Source: Erysipelotrichaceae bacterium (GTDB lineage: Bacteria > Bacillota_I > Bacilli_A > Erysipelotrichales > Erysipelotrichaceae). From it: DNA of 6,539 nucleotides. The notes beneath the pieces were generated by a model. That model was not told the origin of the DNA, did no database searches, and saw only the letters and a list, made by a program, of their open reading frames with translations. The stretch spans positions 1 through 6,539 of the forward strand of contig DMBB01000058.1 of the NCBI GenBank assembly GCA_003446295.1, read 5' to 3'. Position numbers and translations under genes: made by a program. The stretch's first letter is position 1, and every line of letters begins with the position of its first letter. This document shows positions 6,534 to 6,539 of the stretch, in pieces.

Positions 6534-6539
6534 GAAAAC

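Overview
The window looks like a piece of a Bacillota (Firmicutes) chromosome, probably a gut- or rumen-type anaerobe of the Clostridia/Erysipelotrichia kind. The signs are strong GGAGG-type ribosome binding sites, short intergenic gaps, intrinsic hairpin-plus-T terminators, and a gene set (phospho-beta-glucosidase, MATE pump, DUF3842, LarC) usual in that phylum. The species cannot be fixed from this sequence. Six complete genes and one 5'-truncated gene fill almost all of it. The longest gap without a gene is the 154-base leader before larC.

Left part (1-2640): the C-terminal part of an M20-family metallopeptidase runs rightward off the left edge and ends at a hairpin terminator that can serve both strands. 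Facing it is a leftward two-gene operon, a MATE-family efflux pump followed by a small nitroreductase-family flavoprotein; the nitroreductase Shine-Dalgarno overlaps the pump's stop codon. The MATE gene is divergent from an O6-alkylguanine-DNA alkyltransferase (ogt), so pump, flavoenzyme and alkylation repair share a control region of about 90 bases. A loose detoxification/repair theme is possible but is only an inference.

Middle (2640-5043): ogt is followed by a GH1 enzyme carrying the Ser/Lys/Tyr phosphate-binding signature of 6-phospho-beta-glucosidases. Such an enzyme is normally fed by a PTS transporter, but none is visible here. A perfect 18-base palindrome then separates it from a small DUF3842-family gene of unknown function with a glycine-rich, Rossmann-like N-terminus and a GTG start.

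Right part (5044-6539): the final gene is larC, the CTP-dependent nickel insertase that completes the nickel-pincer nucleotide (NPN) cofactor of lactate racemase and related enzymes. It is one uninterrupted frame with a histidine-rich insert. Its leader is the most striking object in the window. Four compact hairpins sit at an exact 18-nucleotide period; their stem sequences differ, yet all 20 core base-pair positions remain paired. The fourth hairpin shares its 3' arm with a strong intrinsic terminator whose T7 run abuts the larC Shine-Dalgarno. This is the architecture of a transcription-attenuation switch, and I do not recognise it as a known riboswitch or ANTAR target. A strong terminator closes larC, and a dyad followed by a TATAAT box near the right edge probably starts the next transcription unit.
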